A stretch of 64,000 nucleotides of DNA, taken from positions 434,001-498,000 of the forward strand of contig JAJNDK010000001.1 in NCBI GenBank assembly GCA_021156365.1, written 5' to 3'. The notes under the pieces were generated by a model. That model worked only from the letters and a program-made list of their open reading frames with translations, ran no database searches and was not told where the DNA came from. Numbering within the stretch: the first letter of the stretch is position 1; every line of letters starts with the position of its first letter. The position numbers were made by a program, and so were the translations under genes. Below, piece after piece: positions 1 to 8,609 of the stretch. This DNA comes from Bacteroidota bacterium. GTDB lineage: Bacteria > Bacteroidota > Bacteroidia > B-17B0 > Aurantibacillaceae.

Positions 1-585
1 GCCGGGCATGGCGTTTTGGACAAAGATCTTGATTATTACTTATCGTCGGGAGATATTGATTTCACAAACCCTTCTGCTAAAGGAATTCCCTATGAAGTTC
101 TTGAAAACATACTTGATAGTATTGCCCCGCTTAAAAAAATATTACTGATTGATGCGTGTCATAGTGGAGAAATCGATAAAGAAGAAGTTCAGGTAACCGC
201 CTCTGACAAACCAAATTCAGGTATTACCTTCAGAAATGTAGGCACTGCAATCGCTCAAAAGGACTCTTATTTAGGCCTGGAAAACACTTCAGAGCTCACT
301 AAAACACTTTTTACCGATCTTAGAAAGGGAACAGGCGCTACCGTTATTTCCTCTGCGGGTGGTAAAGAATATGCAATGGAGAGCGGCCAGTGGAAAAATG
401 GTTTATTTACCTATTGTCTTTTACGTGGCTTAAAGGATAACACCGCTGATCTCAATAAAGACGGGCAGATCATGTTAAGTGAGTTACAACAGTATCTGAC
501 CACAGAAGTAAGTAATTTAAGTAACGGAGCGCAACAACCCACTTCCAGGATAGAGAATATTAGTGCTGATTTCAGAATCTGGTAA
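1..585 (+). CDS. Caspase-like (peptidase C14) protein, C-terminal part; 5' end outside window
   Basis: The frame is open from base 1, so the gene starts outside the window. The catalytic pair of the caspase/metacaspase fold is visible: Gly-His-Gly at bases 4-12 supplies the His, and DACHSG with the Cys codon at 157-159 supplies the nucleophile. Downstream come the usual features of bacterial C14 domains: a TVISSAGGKEYAMES strand, a GLFTY segment and a D-x-N-x-D-G loop before a final helix. The protein ends about 30 residues after that, so the protease domain is C-terminal here. Bacterial caspase homologues cleave after basic residues and are often fused to sensor domains; what lies upstream cannot be seen. 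It is followed after 14 bases by the transporter gene. Confidence 0.85.
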   Translation, partial: AGHGVLDKDLDYYLSSGDIDFTNPSAKGIPYEVLENILDSIAPLKKILLIDACHSGEIDKEEVQVTASDKPNSGITFRNVGTAIAQKDSYLGLENTSELTKTLFTDLRKGTGATVISSAGGKEYAMESGQWKNGLFTYCLLRGLKDNTADLNKDGQIMLSELQQYLTTEVSNLSNGAQQPTSRIENISADFRIW

Positions 586-599
586 TAAAACAATAAACT

Positions 600-1961
600 A
601 TGTCATCAATAATAAAGAACGACAAAAAGACCATTCGCGCCTGGACCTTCTACGACTGGGCCAATTCGGTATTCCCGCTCGTGATCACTTCTGCTATTTT
701 TCCTAATTTTTACGAGTATGTGACGAGTCACCAGGGAAAAGAATTCGTAGGCAAAACGATCCATGCATTCGGTCGTGATTTTCAGAACCATGATATCTAT
801 GCCTATGTATATGCATTTGCACTGGCCATTGTTGTTCTCATTGTTCCGATCCTTTCGGGGATCGCCGATTATCTTGGAAACAAAAAACGATTCCTGCAAT
901 TCTTCTGCTACCTGGGTTCCCTGTCTTGCATGTGTCTTTTCTTTTTCAAACGGGAGCACATCGAGCTCAGCTTTATTCCTTTCATTACCGCAACTATAGG
1001 CTTCTGGGGAAGTTTAGTGTATTACAATTCTTACCTGCCCGAAATTGCAAGCACCGAGAACCAGGATAAAGTAAGCGCGAAAGGCTTTGCATTGGGTTAT
1101 TTCGGAAGCTCCCTGTTGCTTATTATTTGTATAGTAGGTATTAGTATTCCCGGGATAAAATACGAAGAAGAAATCGTAAATGGCGTTATCGTAAGCACGA
1201 CGGGCTTCTTCAAAGTAAAATACTCCTTCCTTTTAACCGGCATCTGGTGGCTGGGATTTGCACAATACACATTTGCCAGGCTGCCAAACACGACAGTGGA
1301 TAAAAAAGGAGGCGGCCAGGTTTTTACCAAAGGATTCAAAGAGATCCGCAATGTATTCAAAGATGTAATGACACGCCTTGAGCTGCGCAGGTTCTTAGGT
1401 TCCTATTTCTTTTATAATATGGGCGTTCAAACCGTAATGGTAATGGCTGTTCTTTTTGCCCGTGAAGAGATCGATTGGGGAACGGGAGAAGCAGCCGAAA
1501 AAACAAAAACAAGCTCACTGATCATTAGTATCCTGCTGATCCAGTTCCTGGGGATCGCCGGTTCTTTTCTCTTTTCCTGGATCTCCAAAAAATCGAACAG
1601 CAAAACCGGCCTGCTGATCGCGATCGCATTTTGGGTTTTCATTTGTCTGTTCACCTATTTCATCGTTCATAAACCGGTGCATTTTTATATAGTGGCAGCT
1701 TCCGTAGGACTCGTGATGGGTGGCATACAGGCCCTCTCACGCTCTACCTACAGTAAATTTTTACCGGAGACGGAAGACCATGCCAGCTATTTCAGCTTTT
1801 ACGATGTGATGGAAAAGTTAGGAATGATCATCGGTACCATTACGTTCGGCCTTATCAGCCAGATGACCGGTATGCGTAATTCCGTGCTTGCACTGATCGT
1901 TTTCTTTGTGATCGGGTTCCTGCTTTTGTTACGGGTTCCGGCGACGAAGAAAAATAAATAG
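600..1961 (+). CDS. MFS transporter, UMF1 (Atg22-like) family
   Basis: A 453-residue polytopic protein with about 12 hydrophobic segments. The N-terminus RAWTFYDWANSVFPLVI is the hallmark of the UMF1/Atg22 branch of the major facilitator superfamily (the F-Y-D-W-A-N-S motif in helix 1). The motif GGIQALSRSTYSKFLPE near residue 380 is also typical. Length fits the family (about 430-460). It acts in the inner membrane; the yeast relative exports amino acids from the vacuole, but substrates of bacterial members are mostly unknown. The ATG at 600 is chosen because the family motif begins about 13 residues later. Confidence 0.88.
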   Translation: MSSIIKNDKKTIRAWTFYDWANSVFPLVITSAIFPNFYEYVTSHQGKEFVGKTIHAFGRDFQNHDIYAYVYAFALAIVVLIVPILSGIADYLGNKKRFLQFFCYLGSLSCMCLFFFKREHIELSFIPFITATIGFWGSLVYYNSYLPEIASTENQDKVSAKGFALGYFGSSLLLIICIVGISIPGIKYEEEIVNGVIVSTTGFFKVKYSFLLTGIWWLGFAQYTFARLPNTTVDKKGGGQVFTKGFKEIRNVFKDVMTRLELRRFLGSYFFYNMGVQTVMVMAVLFAREEIDWGTGEAAEKTKTSSLIISILLIQFLGIAGSFLFSWISKKSNSKTGLLIAIAFWVFICLFTYFIVHKPVHFYIVAASVGLVMGGIQALSRSTYSKFLPETEDHASYFSFYDVMEKLGMIIGTITFGLISQMTGMRNSVLALIVFFVIGFLLLLRVPATKKNK

Positions 1962-2041
1962 TTTAGCACATCAGGAAAGCATAATCTTAATTTCGCCAAA
2001 GCCGCAGAGTTCGCAAAGACTTTATTGTTTAACGAAATCAG

Positions 2042-2090
2042 TCTTGAATCTTATGTCTTGGTTCTTGCGTCTTGCATCTTACTTCTTTCC
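2042..2090. repeat. Seven tandem 7-bp TCTTnnn units
   Basis: Seven consecutive heptamers start with TCTT: TCTTGAA, TCTTATG, TCTTGGT, TCTTGCG, TCTTGCA, TCTTACT, TCTTTCC. They lie in the spacer between the UMF1 transporter and ndk, about 40 bases upstream of the ndk promoter box. There is no open frame that explains the pattern. Confidence 0.8.
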
Positions 2091-2128
2091 AAAAAATTCT
2101 AAAATCAATAAAATCTTCAAATAATTCC

Positions 2129-2136
2129 TATCTTTG
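2129..2136 (+). promoter_or_regulatory. ndk promoter -7 box (TATCTTTG)
   Basis: Matches the Bacteroidota -7 consensus TAnnTTTG exactly, 18 bases before the ndk ATG, giving a leader of about 15 bases. No clear TTTG -33 element is seen. Confidence 0.6.
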
Positions 2137-2154
2137 CGCTCCAAAAAACAAAAA

Positions 2155-2574
2155 ATGGCAGGAACAGTAACATTTACCATGATCAAACCCGATGCAGTAG
2201 AAGCTAACAACATCGGACCAATTTTAGCAAAGATCAACGAAGGCGGATTCCGCATCGTTGCAATGAAATACATGCAGCTAACAAAAGAGCAGGCAGGACT
2301 TTTTTACGAGATCCACAAAGAGCGTCCTTTTTTCGGCGAGCTGGTTGATTATATGAGCTCCGGGCCTATCGTTGCAGCTGTTCTTTCAAAAGAGAATGCT
2401 GTGACTGACTACAGGAACCTGATCGGAGCAACGGACCCTACCAAAGCTGCAGAAGGAACCATTCGTAAATTATTTGCAAAATCAATTGCGGCCAATGCCG
2501 TTCATGGTTCGGACAGTGATGAGAATGCTGCTAACGAAGCAAATTTCTTCTTCTCCCGCCTCGAAAGATTTTAA
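2155..2574 (+). CDS. ndk: Nucleoside-diphosphate kinase
   Basis: Transfers the gamma phosphate between nucleoside triphosphates and diphosphates through a phospho-histidine, balancing NTP/dNTP pools in the cytosol. The 139-residue product starts [15 protein letters not shown] and carries the active-site motif NAVHGSDS with the catalytic His at 117; length is normal for the family. I chose the ATG at 2155 rather than the in-frame TTG at 2134, because that TTG lies inside the TATCTTTG promoter box and family members begin at the later Met. A terminator follows the stop. Confidence 0.97.
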   Translation: MAGTVTFTMIKPDAVEANNIGPILAKINEGGFRIVAMKYMQLTKEQAGLFYEIHKERPFFGELVDYMSSGPIVAAVLSKENAVTDYRNLIGATDPTKAAEGTIRKLFAKSIAANAVHGSDSDENAANEANFFFSRLERF

Positions 2575-2593
2575 TCCCGTTTTTTAAATATTG

Positions 2594-2638
2594 ATCCCGG
2601 TCTCCTTCGAACAATGTTCAGGATATCGGGATTTTTTT
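2594..2638 (+). terminator. Intrinsic terminator of ndk
   Basis: Outer stem ATCCCG (2594-2599) pairs with CGGGAT (2627-2632); inner TCC/GGA and GAAC/GTTC pairs extend it. A run of seven T follows at 2632-2638. Confidence 0.75.
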
Positions 2639-2777
2639 ATTCAAAAAATCCCTTAATTAACTTATTTACAAGTTTTTATCGCAAATTAACAGTTTTTTGT
2701 CGGGAAAAATCAATTTTTTATCGAATGGACTGATTTATTTTGTACCTTGTAGTATGATTATAGACATTAATCGAAAA

Positions 2778-3191
2778 ATGAACCAAAAGACCATTTCCTC
2801 CTCCTTTGCTGATTTTACGTTGATAGATGATGGAATTGTCTTGCTTACCTTCACCAAAGGAGGAGAGCTGGAAGTGTCTGAAGCGATCGATATCATTAAG
2901 ATCACCAGGGAGCTCACCAATGATTCCGAGCACGTGCTCATATACGATTTCAATAAACTTAGCGTTTACTTTACACAGGAAGTCCGGGCGATGGCGCAAA
3001 ACAGGAATTCATCCATTGATCACATCTGTGCAAGGGCTTTTATCTGCTACAATCTTTCCAATAAATTAGAGGTAAATCACTTTATAAAATACAATAAGCC
3101 GGAAGCGCCTACCGAGCTTTTCTCCACCTTCGAAAAAGCCCTCGAATGGTCACAGTCGCAGAAAAGCACCAATATCAACAAGCCTCACTAA
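2778..3191 (+). CDS. Small STAS/SEC14-like (DUF7793-type) protein
   Basis: A 137-residue soluble protein without signal peptide or membrane segment. It resembles the product of 56341-56742: both begin with a two-stranded segment, have a central helix-strand stretch, and end with a matching C-terminus (IKYNKPEAPTELFSTFEKAL here against MKVNKPMRPTRSFTDKQKAI there). I assign the pair tentatively to the SpoIIAA/STAS-SEC14-like DUF7793 group, whose function is not known. The start at 2778 gives the same N-terminal length as the paralogue; an ATG at 2754 is the alternative and would lie too close to a weak TACCTTG box at 2743. It converges with the yciO-type gene, the ends overlapping by four bases. 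Confidence 0.6.
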   Translation: MNQKTISSSFADFTLIDDGIVLLTFTKGGELEVSEAIDIIKITRELTNDSEHVLIYDFNKLSVYFTQEVRAMAQNRNSSIDHICARAFICYNLSNKLEVNHFIKYNKPEAPTELFSTFEKALEWSQSQKSTNINKPH

Positions 3192-3814
3192 AGGTCTAAA
3201 AGCGCTATATCACCGGCTCCTTCCCGTACGATCTCAATTTCTTTTCCACTGCAATCTACAACCGTAGTCGGATAAATGCTTCCATACCCACCGTCAATAA
3301 CAAGATCCACCACCTCTTTGTATTTTTCATAGATCAATGTCGGCTCCGAAAAATAATTGATCAGCTCATCCTCATTGTTATGCAGCGACGTAGAAAGTAT
3401 TGGATTGCCAAGGCTTTCCACTAATTCTTTGCAAATGGCATTGGCCGGCACACGAATACCAACTGTTTTACGCGATTGTTTCAGCAGCTTGGGAACATTG
3501 CTGTTCGCCTCGAGGATAAAGGTAAAAGGCCCCGGCAGCGCTTTTTTCATAGCCCGGAAAACCGTATTGCTGATCGGGACCGTATAATCCGAAAGACTGC
3601 TCAGATCCGCACAAATAAAGGAAAAAGTCGATTTCTCCGGCTTGATGCCCTTAATGCGGCACAGCTTTTCGATCGCCTTCTGGTTCATCATATCACAGCC
3701 AAATGCATACACCGAATCGGTCGGATATACTACTACTCCGCCGTTCCGTAACACTTTTACCGCCTCGGCCAGATTATTATAATCGATCTTATCGGGATTC
3801 AATCTTATAAACAT
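3188..3814 (-). CDS. yciO: YciO-type Sua5/YrdC/YwlC family protein
   Basis: A 208-residue YrdC-fold protein. Annotation pipelines often call this family threonylcarbamoyl-AMP synthase, but the details match E. coli YciO better than TsaC. It has YPTDSVYAFGCD, then LCRIKGIKPEKSTFSFIC, DLSSLSDY, the PGPFTFILEA segment, KTVGIRVP and NPILSTSL. The K-x-R-P pair and the S-x-N motif that TsaC uses are not kept in TsaC form (STSL is followed by HNNE). It may therefore bind double-stranded RNA or nucleotides without being the essential t6A enzyme. Start 3814 is preferred over the listed 3850 because a TAACTTTG box sits at 3818-3825. Confidence 0.8.
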   Translation of the reverse strand: MFIRLNPDKIDYNNLAEAVKVLRNGGVVVYPTDSVYAFGCDMMNQKAIEKLCRIKGIKPEKSTFSFICADLSSLSDYTVPISNTVFRAMKKALPGPFTFILEANSNVPKLLKQSRKTVGIRVPANAICKELVESLGNPILSTSLHNNEDELINYFSEPTLIYEKYKEVVDLVIDGGYGSIYPTTVVDCSGKEIEIVREGAGDIALLDL

Positions 3815-3817
3815 AGT

Positions 3818-3825
3818 CAAAGTTA
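3818..3825 (-). promoter_or_regulatory. -7 box (TAACTTTG) abutting the yciO-type start
   Basis: On the minus strand TAACTTTG ends four bases before the ATG at 3814. If the box lies at its usual position relative to the transcription start, the mRNA would begin at the ATG itself. Confidence 0.45.
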
Positions 3826-3891
3826 ATAGTTTGTTCTGCACAATAAACATGCTCAGATTCCTTTTATTAACTTTATCGGATTCAAAATCAT

Positions 3892-5046
3892 ATGCTGAAA
3901 ATAGTAACCATTATAGGCGCAAGGCCACAGATCATTAAAGCCGCTGCACTTAGCAGGGCCATTGCTGCTCATTTTGCAAAAGACATTGTAGAAATAATTG
4001 TACACACCGGGCAACACTATGATGAAAATATGAGCCAGGTGTTTTTTGATGAGCTCGGTATTCCCGCTCCCCACTACAACCTGAATGTTGGCAGTGGATC
4101 GCACGGGAAACAAACAGCTACTATGATCGTTGGGATCGAGGAAATTCTCTTAACAGAAAAACCGGATGCCATCGTTCTGTATGGTGATACCAACTCTACA
4201 TTAGCGGGCGGTATAGCTGCTTCCAAGATCCATGTGCCGGTGGTGCACATCGAAGCAGGATTGCGTTCCTACAGCAAAGCCATGCCGGAAGAAGTGAACC
4301 GCATTCTGTGCGATCACCTTTCCACCCTGCTTTTCTCCCCTACTGAAACGGGCTACCTGAACCTGCAGAAAGAAGGATTTGTGAAAAACAACGAAGCACC
4401 CTACACGGCAGATAATCCAAAAATTTATCACTGCGGGGATGTGATGTACGACAACAGTCTGCACTTTTCTTCCATTGCGGAAAACAAAATAAATACCGAA
4501 GAACGTTACGGGGTATCAAAAGGAAACTATGTGCTGGCTACCATCCACCGCAATAATAATACGGACGATCCGGAACGCCTGAGCAGCTTATTTGCAGCAC
4601 TGAATGATATCTCCGTAAAAAACGAAATTCCTATTGTGCTGCCATTGCATCCACGTACTGCAAAATTACTGGAGAGCAACCTGGATCCTGTTACCCTGGC
4701 AGGAGTAAAAAACAATCCGCTCTTTAAGATCACAGCACCAGCCTCTTTCCTTGAAATGACGGCGCTCGAAAAAAATGCGTCGATCGTTATTACCGACAGC
4801 GGAGGAGTGCAGAAAGAAGCCTTTTATTTTAATAAGCCCTGCATCATCCTGCGCCCGGAAACAGAATGGGTGGAGCTGGTGAAATGCGGTGCAGCGATCA
4901 TTGCCGACAGCAACAAAGAAAAGATCATAGCTGCATATGAGCATTTCAAAAAAACAAGCAGCCTTCAATTCCCGCAGTTCTACGGAGATGGAAAGGCTGC
5001 TGAATTCATCTGCAAAGAAATGCTTGCCCACCTTCAAAAAAGCTGA
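3892..5046 (+). CDS. wecB: UDP-N-acetylglucosamine 2-epimerase (non-hydrolysing)
   Basis: Interconverts UDP-GlcNAc and UDP-ManNAc, a cytosolic step that feeds surface polysaccharide synthesis. The 384-residue product has the full set of family motifs: GARPQIIKAA at residue 9, HTGQHYD, GDTNSTLAG, HIEAGLRS, PEEVNR, LPLHPRT and ITDSGGVQKEA, which form the GT-B-like UDP-binding cleft. Its stop overlaps the start of the next gene in TGATG, so the two are translationally coupled. The coupling to a polysaccharide deacetylase-like protein supports a role in exopolysaccharide or capsule. A TAACTTTA sequence at 3868-3875 may be its -7 box. Confidence 0.95.
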   Translation: MLKIVTIIGARPQIIKAAALSRAIAAHFAKDIVEIIVHTGQHYDENMSQVFFDELGIPAPHYNLNVGSGSHGKQTATMIVGIEEILLTEKPDAIVLYGDTNSTLAGGIAASKIHVPVVHIEAGLRSYSKAMPEEVNRILCDHLSTLLFSPTETGYLNLQKEGFVKNNEAPYTADNPKIYHCGDVMYDNSLHFSSIAENKINTEERYGVSKGNYVLATIHRNNNTDDPERLSSLFAALNDISVKNEIPIVLPLHPRTAKLLESNLDPVTLAGVKNNPLFKITAPASFLEMTALEKNASIVITDSGGVQKEAFYFNKPCIILRPETEWVELVKCGAAIIADSNKEKIIAAYEHFKKTSSLQFPQFYGDGKAAEFICKEMLAHLQKS

Positions 5047-6350
5047 TGCTGTTTATATATACACATAAGATCAGCCTGCGGGCAAAGTATATCTTTAACC
5101 TGTTTTTTAAGGACCTGTACGGGATTGAGTATACCCTCACAGACGATCCGGCACTGTTCAATGCACATGCCGGCCCGAAATTCAGCTTTGCACACAAAGC
5201 ACTTGGTGATGAGTTACATATTCAATGCGCAGCGCTGATCTTTGAGCAGGGGGTCAAAGAACAAAATATCCCCGTTGGCGAATGGCGGGGCTTCAAGACG
5301 CTTTTTAAAACCAATACAGCCAACCTTGTTCCTTTCGATATTTTTGCCGCTTCCTTCTACCTCGTTTCCCGCTACGAAGAATACCTGCCGCATATCCGCG
5401 ATAAACACGACCGTTTCGAGGCCGAGAGCAGCATTGCCTGGCAACATCATTTTTTGCAGATGCCAATTGTCAACTATTGGGCATTGGAATTCAAAACCAT
5501 CCTGCAGGAGAAATTTCCGGAGCTTGTTTTCAAACAACATCGTTACACGTATATTTCCACCATCGATATCGACAATGCCTATGCTTTTAAACAAAAAGGC
5601 GTGATGCGTACCATTGGTGGCTTCGGCAGAGGCTTCGTAAATTTTTTCTGGGCGGACATGGCAGAACGTTTACGGACACTTGTCGGTAAAATGCAGGATC
5701 CTTATGATACATACGACCTGCAGCTTGCTATCCAAAAGAAATACAACCTGGAGGTCATTTATTTTTTTCTGTTGGGAGACTATGGCCCCAATGACAAGAA
5801 CCTCCCTTCGAACAACAATAAATTCCAGTCGCTGATCAAACACCTGAACGACTATGCCGAAGTGGGCATTCATCCCTCCTATGGTTCCAACACTTCTGCC
5901 GGGCAGGTGAAGAAAGAGATCACCCGACTCACGAATATTGTTCACCGCAATATTATAAAAAGCCGGCAGCATTTTCTGAAGCTCAACTTCCCGATTACAT
6001 ACAAAACACTCATCGATAACGGCATCCTCGATGACTATACCATGGGTTACGCCAATCAGGTGGGTTTCCGGGCCAGCATCTGCTCTCCTTTTTACTGGTA
6101 CGACCTGGATACTGAAACAGAAACAAACTTATGTATCCACCCCTTCCCGGTGATGGATGCCACCCTGCGTTTTTACATGAAAGTGAAGCCGGAAGAAGTA
6201 AGAGCAACAGTGCTCCCGGTAATTGAGCATGTAAAAAAAGTAAATGGCACCATGATCACGCTCTGGCACAATGAAACCATCAGCGACTGGCGCGAATGGA
6301 AAGGCTGGAAAGATGTGTATGAAGAAGTGGTGAAGATGTGCGTGGAATGA
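5046..6350 (+). CDS. DUF7033 / polysaccharide deacetylase-like protein
   Basis: A 434-residue protein with no signal peptide. The N-terminal about 165 residues resemble the DUF7033 module that precedes NodB-like domains in Bacteroidota. From about residue 170 a NodB-type (beta/alpha)7 barrel follows: TIDIDNAYAF matches the TFDDG-like strand 1 motif, GIHPSYGSN resembles the H-P-x-x-S/G metal motif, and LWHNETISDW is the last strand motif. The protein is expected to deacetylate a sugar polymer or its lipid-linked precursor, though full metal ligation is not certain by eye. The ATG overlaps the wecB stop by one base, so both act in one pathway. Confidence 0.75.
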   Translation: MLFIYTHKISLRAKYIFNLFFKDLYGIEYTLTDDPALFNAHAGPKFSFAHKALGDELHIQCAALIFEQGVKEQNIPVGEWRGFKTLFKTNTANLVPFDIFAASFYLVSRYEEYLPHIRDKHDRFEAESSIAWQHHFLQMPIVNYWALEFKTILQEKFPELVFKQHRYTYISTIDIDNAYAFKQKGVMRTIGGFGRGFVNFFWADMAERLRTLVGKMQDPYDTYDLQLAIQKKYNLEVIYFFLLGDYGPNDKNLPSNNNKFQSLIKHLNDYAEVGIHPSYGSNTSAGQVKKEITRLTNIVHRNIIKSRQHFLKLNFPITYKTLIDNGILDDYTMGYANQVGFRASICSPFYWYDLDTETETNLCIHPFPVMDATLRFYMKVKPEEVRATVLPVIEHVKKVNGTMITLWHNETISDWREWKGWKDVYEEVVKMCVE

Positions 6351-6351
6351 C

Positions 6352-7791
6352 CTATTCGATAATAAGCTTTTCCATCGCTATCAGTTCTTTCCCACGGTAG
6401 ACCTGCAAAAAATAAAATCCGCTCACAAGATCCTGCTTTTCTATTCTTAGTTGCGTGCCGCTTATGTGGTCCAGACTCCTTAGCACACGCCCCCGGACAT
6501 CTGATAGTATGACCTTCACATTACTTTCTGCCTGATCGAAATGCAGATCGGTGTATTCCGAAAAAGGATTGGGACGGATACTGAGCTTTGCTGATTTCTG
6601 TGTCTCATTCATACCTATAGACGGGGACTCACAATAATTCCCGTATTCCATCAGGTTATTCAAACCCCATCCGCTGGTACTCCCATTGAGATAAATTCCG
6701 TTGTCGACATACATACAGCTCAATCCGCTGCTGTCCGGATAATGAATGACCCCGAGGTACATGGAGGCCTGGTTTTGTGCGACATAGATCTTTTTATTCG
6801 GCGCCAGCTGAAGACTGTATAGGTTTTTAACCATAGTTGAATACACATTCACCCGCGTATTGTTGATCGTAGCCGAATCGTTGGAGGAAACATTGTATTG
6901 GATGATCTGCGTGGGAATTCCCGGAGCGGCCCCGATCCATTTGCTCACATAAAGCATTTTACTGTTCGGGGAAAAGGACAAGCCGTAGATGCCGCTGGAA
7001 TTACCTGATACCGAGTAACCGCCGTTTTCAGGAAGAGTGATCAGGTTACTGATCTGCCCGGTACTCGTATTAAAACCAAACAGCTCAATATTCGGCTTGT
7101 TCATTGTTACTGCAGCCAGCCTTGTTCCGTCGGGAGAAGCCTTCAGCTCACCGATCGCATCAAAACCTAAACTATTGTAATGCACTTTACCAATAGAAGA
7201 GATCACCGGTGTAGTCTGGATGCCGGAGGAGTTTAGCAGGAAACACAGGTAATTAGTGGAGTTATACTGATGTGCGATCAGCCACAGGTCAACCCCATTC
7301 GAGTGTCTGACAGCCGTGATCTTTTCGGTAACCGGTGCGGCAAACAGCGAACTGTCTTTAAATGCCATTCCACCCAGGCCGGCATTCATGTTCATGTCTA
7401 CTCCGTGAAAACGCAGCCCCTCTCCCGAAGAACCCTGTACTTCGCAGGTGATGATGTAATACGCAGAAGTGCTGCCCGGCTTCCGGACAATGAGTACCTG
7501 GGTAATACTGGAGCCACTCGGGATCAGGTCACTGTTAGGTATTACCTGGTGGTTCCTGTTCCACACATTCTCGGAATTGGTATAGAACTGTAGCTGTCCG
7601 CTAAGGTTGTCGGAGATCGTTGCACAACCTTCGAAGCCGGCAAAGGTGCCTCCGTCCGTCAATACAGTGGGATCGCAGCCATCATTGAAATCAAGCCCTG
7701 CGCCGCTGTTTCCAAAGTACCAGATGTTTCCCTGTTTTTGCGCACACAGGCTGATGTGGAGCAGGAAGAAAAAAATAAAAAGACCTTTCAT
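6352..7791 (-). CDS. Secreted beta-propeller protein with T9SS type A sorting domain
   Basis: 479 residues. An N-terminal signal peptide (about 17 residues, ending LCAQ) is followed by a WD40/SMP-30-like propeller body: repeated blocks such as ASPDGTRLAAVTMN, LSFSPNSKMLYVSKW and LAPNKKIYVAQN have the x-S-P-D/N-x-x-x-L-Y pattern. The last about 75 residues are a type A sorting tail (SIRPNPFSEY, then a DVRGRVL strand and GFYFLQVY). It should cross the outer membrane through T9SS and be attached or released. Ligand unknown. It converges with the deacetylase gene with a single base between the two stops. Confidence 0.8.
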   Translation of the reverse strand: MKGLFIFFFLLHISLCAQKQGNIWYFGNSGAGLDFNDGCDPTVLTDGGTFAGFEGCATISDNLSGQLQFYTNSENVWNRNHQVIPNSDLIPSGSSITQVLIVRKPGSTSAYYIITCEVQGSSGEGLRFHGVDMNMNAGLGGMAFKDSSLFAAPVTEKITAVRHSNGVDLWLIAHQYNSTNYLCFLLNSSGIQTTPVISSIGKVHYNSLGFDAIGELKASPDGTRLAAVTMNKPNIELFGFNTSTGQISNLITLPENGGYSVSGNSSGIYGLSFSPNSKMLYVSKWIGAAPGIPTQIIQYNVSSNDSATINNTRVNVYSTMVKNLYSLQLAPNKKIYVAQNQASMYLGVIHYPDSSGLSCMYVDNGIYLNGSTSGWGLNNLMEYGNYCESPSIGMNETQKSAKLSIRPNPFSEYTDLHFDQAESNVKVILSDVRGRVLRSLDHISGTQLRIEKQDLVSGFYFLQVYRGKELIAMEKLIIE

Positions 7792-7861
7792 GAGTTTATT
7801 TTAGTAACAGAAAGATAAACAATCTATTCAGTATTTACAAAGTGATTTACCTGTGCAGGGT

Positions 7862-8464
7862 TTATTTTATGATCTCCATTTTATCTTCCTCATCCCCGCT
7901 CCTTGCATAATGCTTGTGCCCGGCATCATACACTTTTCCATTCGACTTATTCACTTTGTAATGCGAAAAAGTAGAATAGTCGGATATTTCCACATAATAA
8001 TAACCTGCTTTTTCCGTGATCTCCATTTTGGTGCCCGGGTCCAGCTTGTTCTCCGGCACATCGCCGATCTCATTGTCTCCGTTGATGGCTTTAAACACAA
8101 AATCGATCTTCTTTTGCTCGGAAACACTTCGTTTGTAGAATACGGGCTGGTCGCAGTTGCCTGTAATGCTTTTACCGCTTCCATTGCCTACAATGTTCAC
8201 AAATACCGCATGGTAATAACAGGACTTATTGCCCGTAAACTGAACCGAGAGATCAAACTCCACAACCAGCCGCTCATCATTGGCTTTTACAGTGATGCGG
8301 TCGTATTGTGCGGGATCGAAACCCGGTTCATTCAGTTTTTGGATCGCCAGCTGTATCAGCGAGTCTCTTCCTAATTTTTTGAATGATTCTATTTTGGCTT
8401 TATTCTGCCCATATATCCAAAGCGGACAAGAACAAACTAAGAGGATGCGGAAAAACGTATTCAT
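7862..8464 (-). CDS. Hypothetical secreted protein
   Basis: 200 residues with a signal peptide (hydrophobic stretch 5-17, ending YGQ). The mature part is mixed strand and helix, with no motif I recognise; it ends in a charged, lysine- and glutamate-rich tail. A TAACTTTG box at 8479-8486 on the minus strand, about 15 bases upstream of the ATG, supports expression from its own promoter. Probably periplasmic. No function is proposed. Confidence 0.6.
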   Translation of the reverse strand: MNTFFRILLVCSCPLWIYGQNKAKIESFKKLGRDSLIQLAIQKLNEPGFDPAQYDRITVKANDERLVVEFDLSVQFTGNKSCYYHAVFVNIVGNGSGKSITGNCDQPVFYKRSVSEQKKIDFVFKAINGDNEIGDVPENKLDPGTKMEITEKAGYYYVEISDYSTFSHYKVNKSNGKVYDAGHKHYARSGDEEDKMEIIK

Positions 8465-8478
8465 GCGGCGGCTTTACA

Positions 8479-8486
8479 CAAAGTTA
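8479..8486 (-). promoter_or_regulatory. -7 box (TAACTTTG) of the 8464 gene
   Basis: Exact TAnnTTTG match on the minus strand giving a leader of about 11 bases. No well-spaced -33 box is seen. Confidence 0.45.
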
Positions 8487-8609
8487 CGATCTATTTTGCA
8501 AGAGGATAAAAATTTTGCGATAGCTACGATGGAAAACTTTAAATTCAAATAACAAAGCCCGGCGCTCTTTGCGGGTCCCACGTTCCTTTACGGTTAAAAA
8601 CACCTATGA

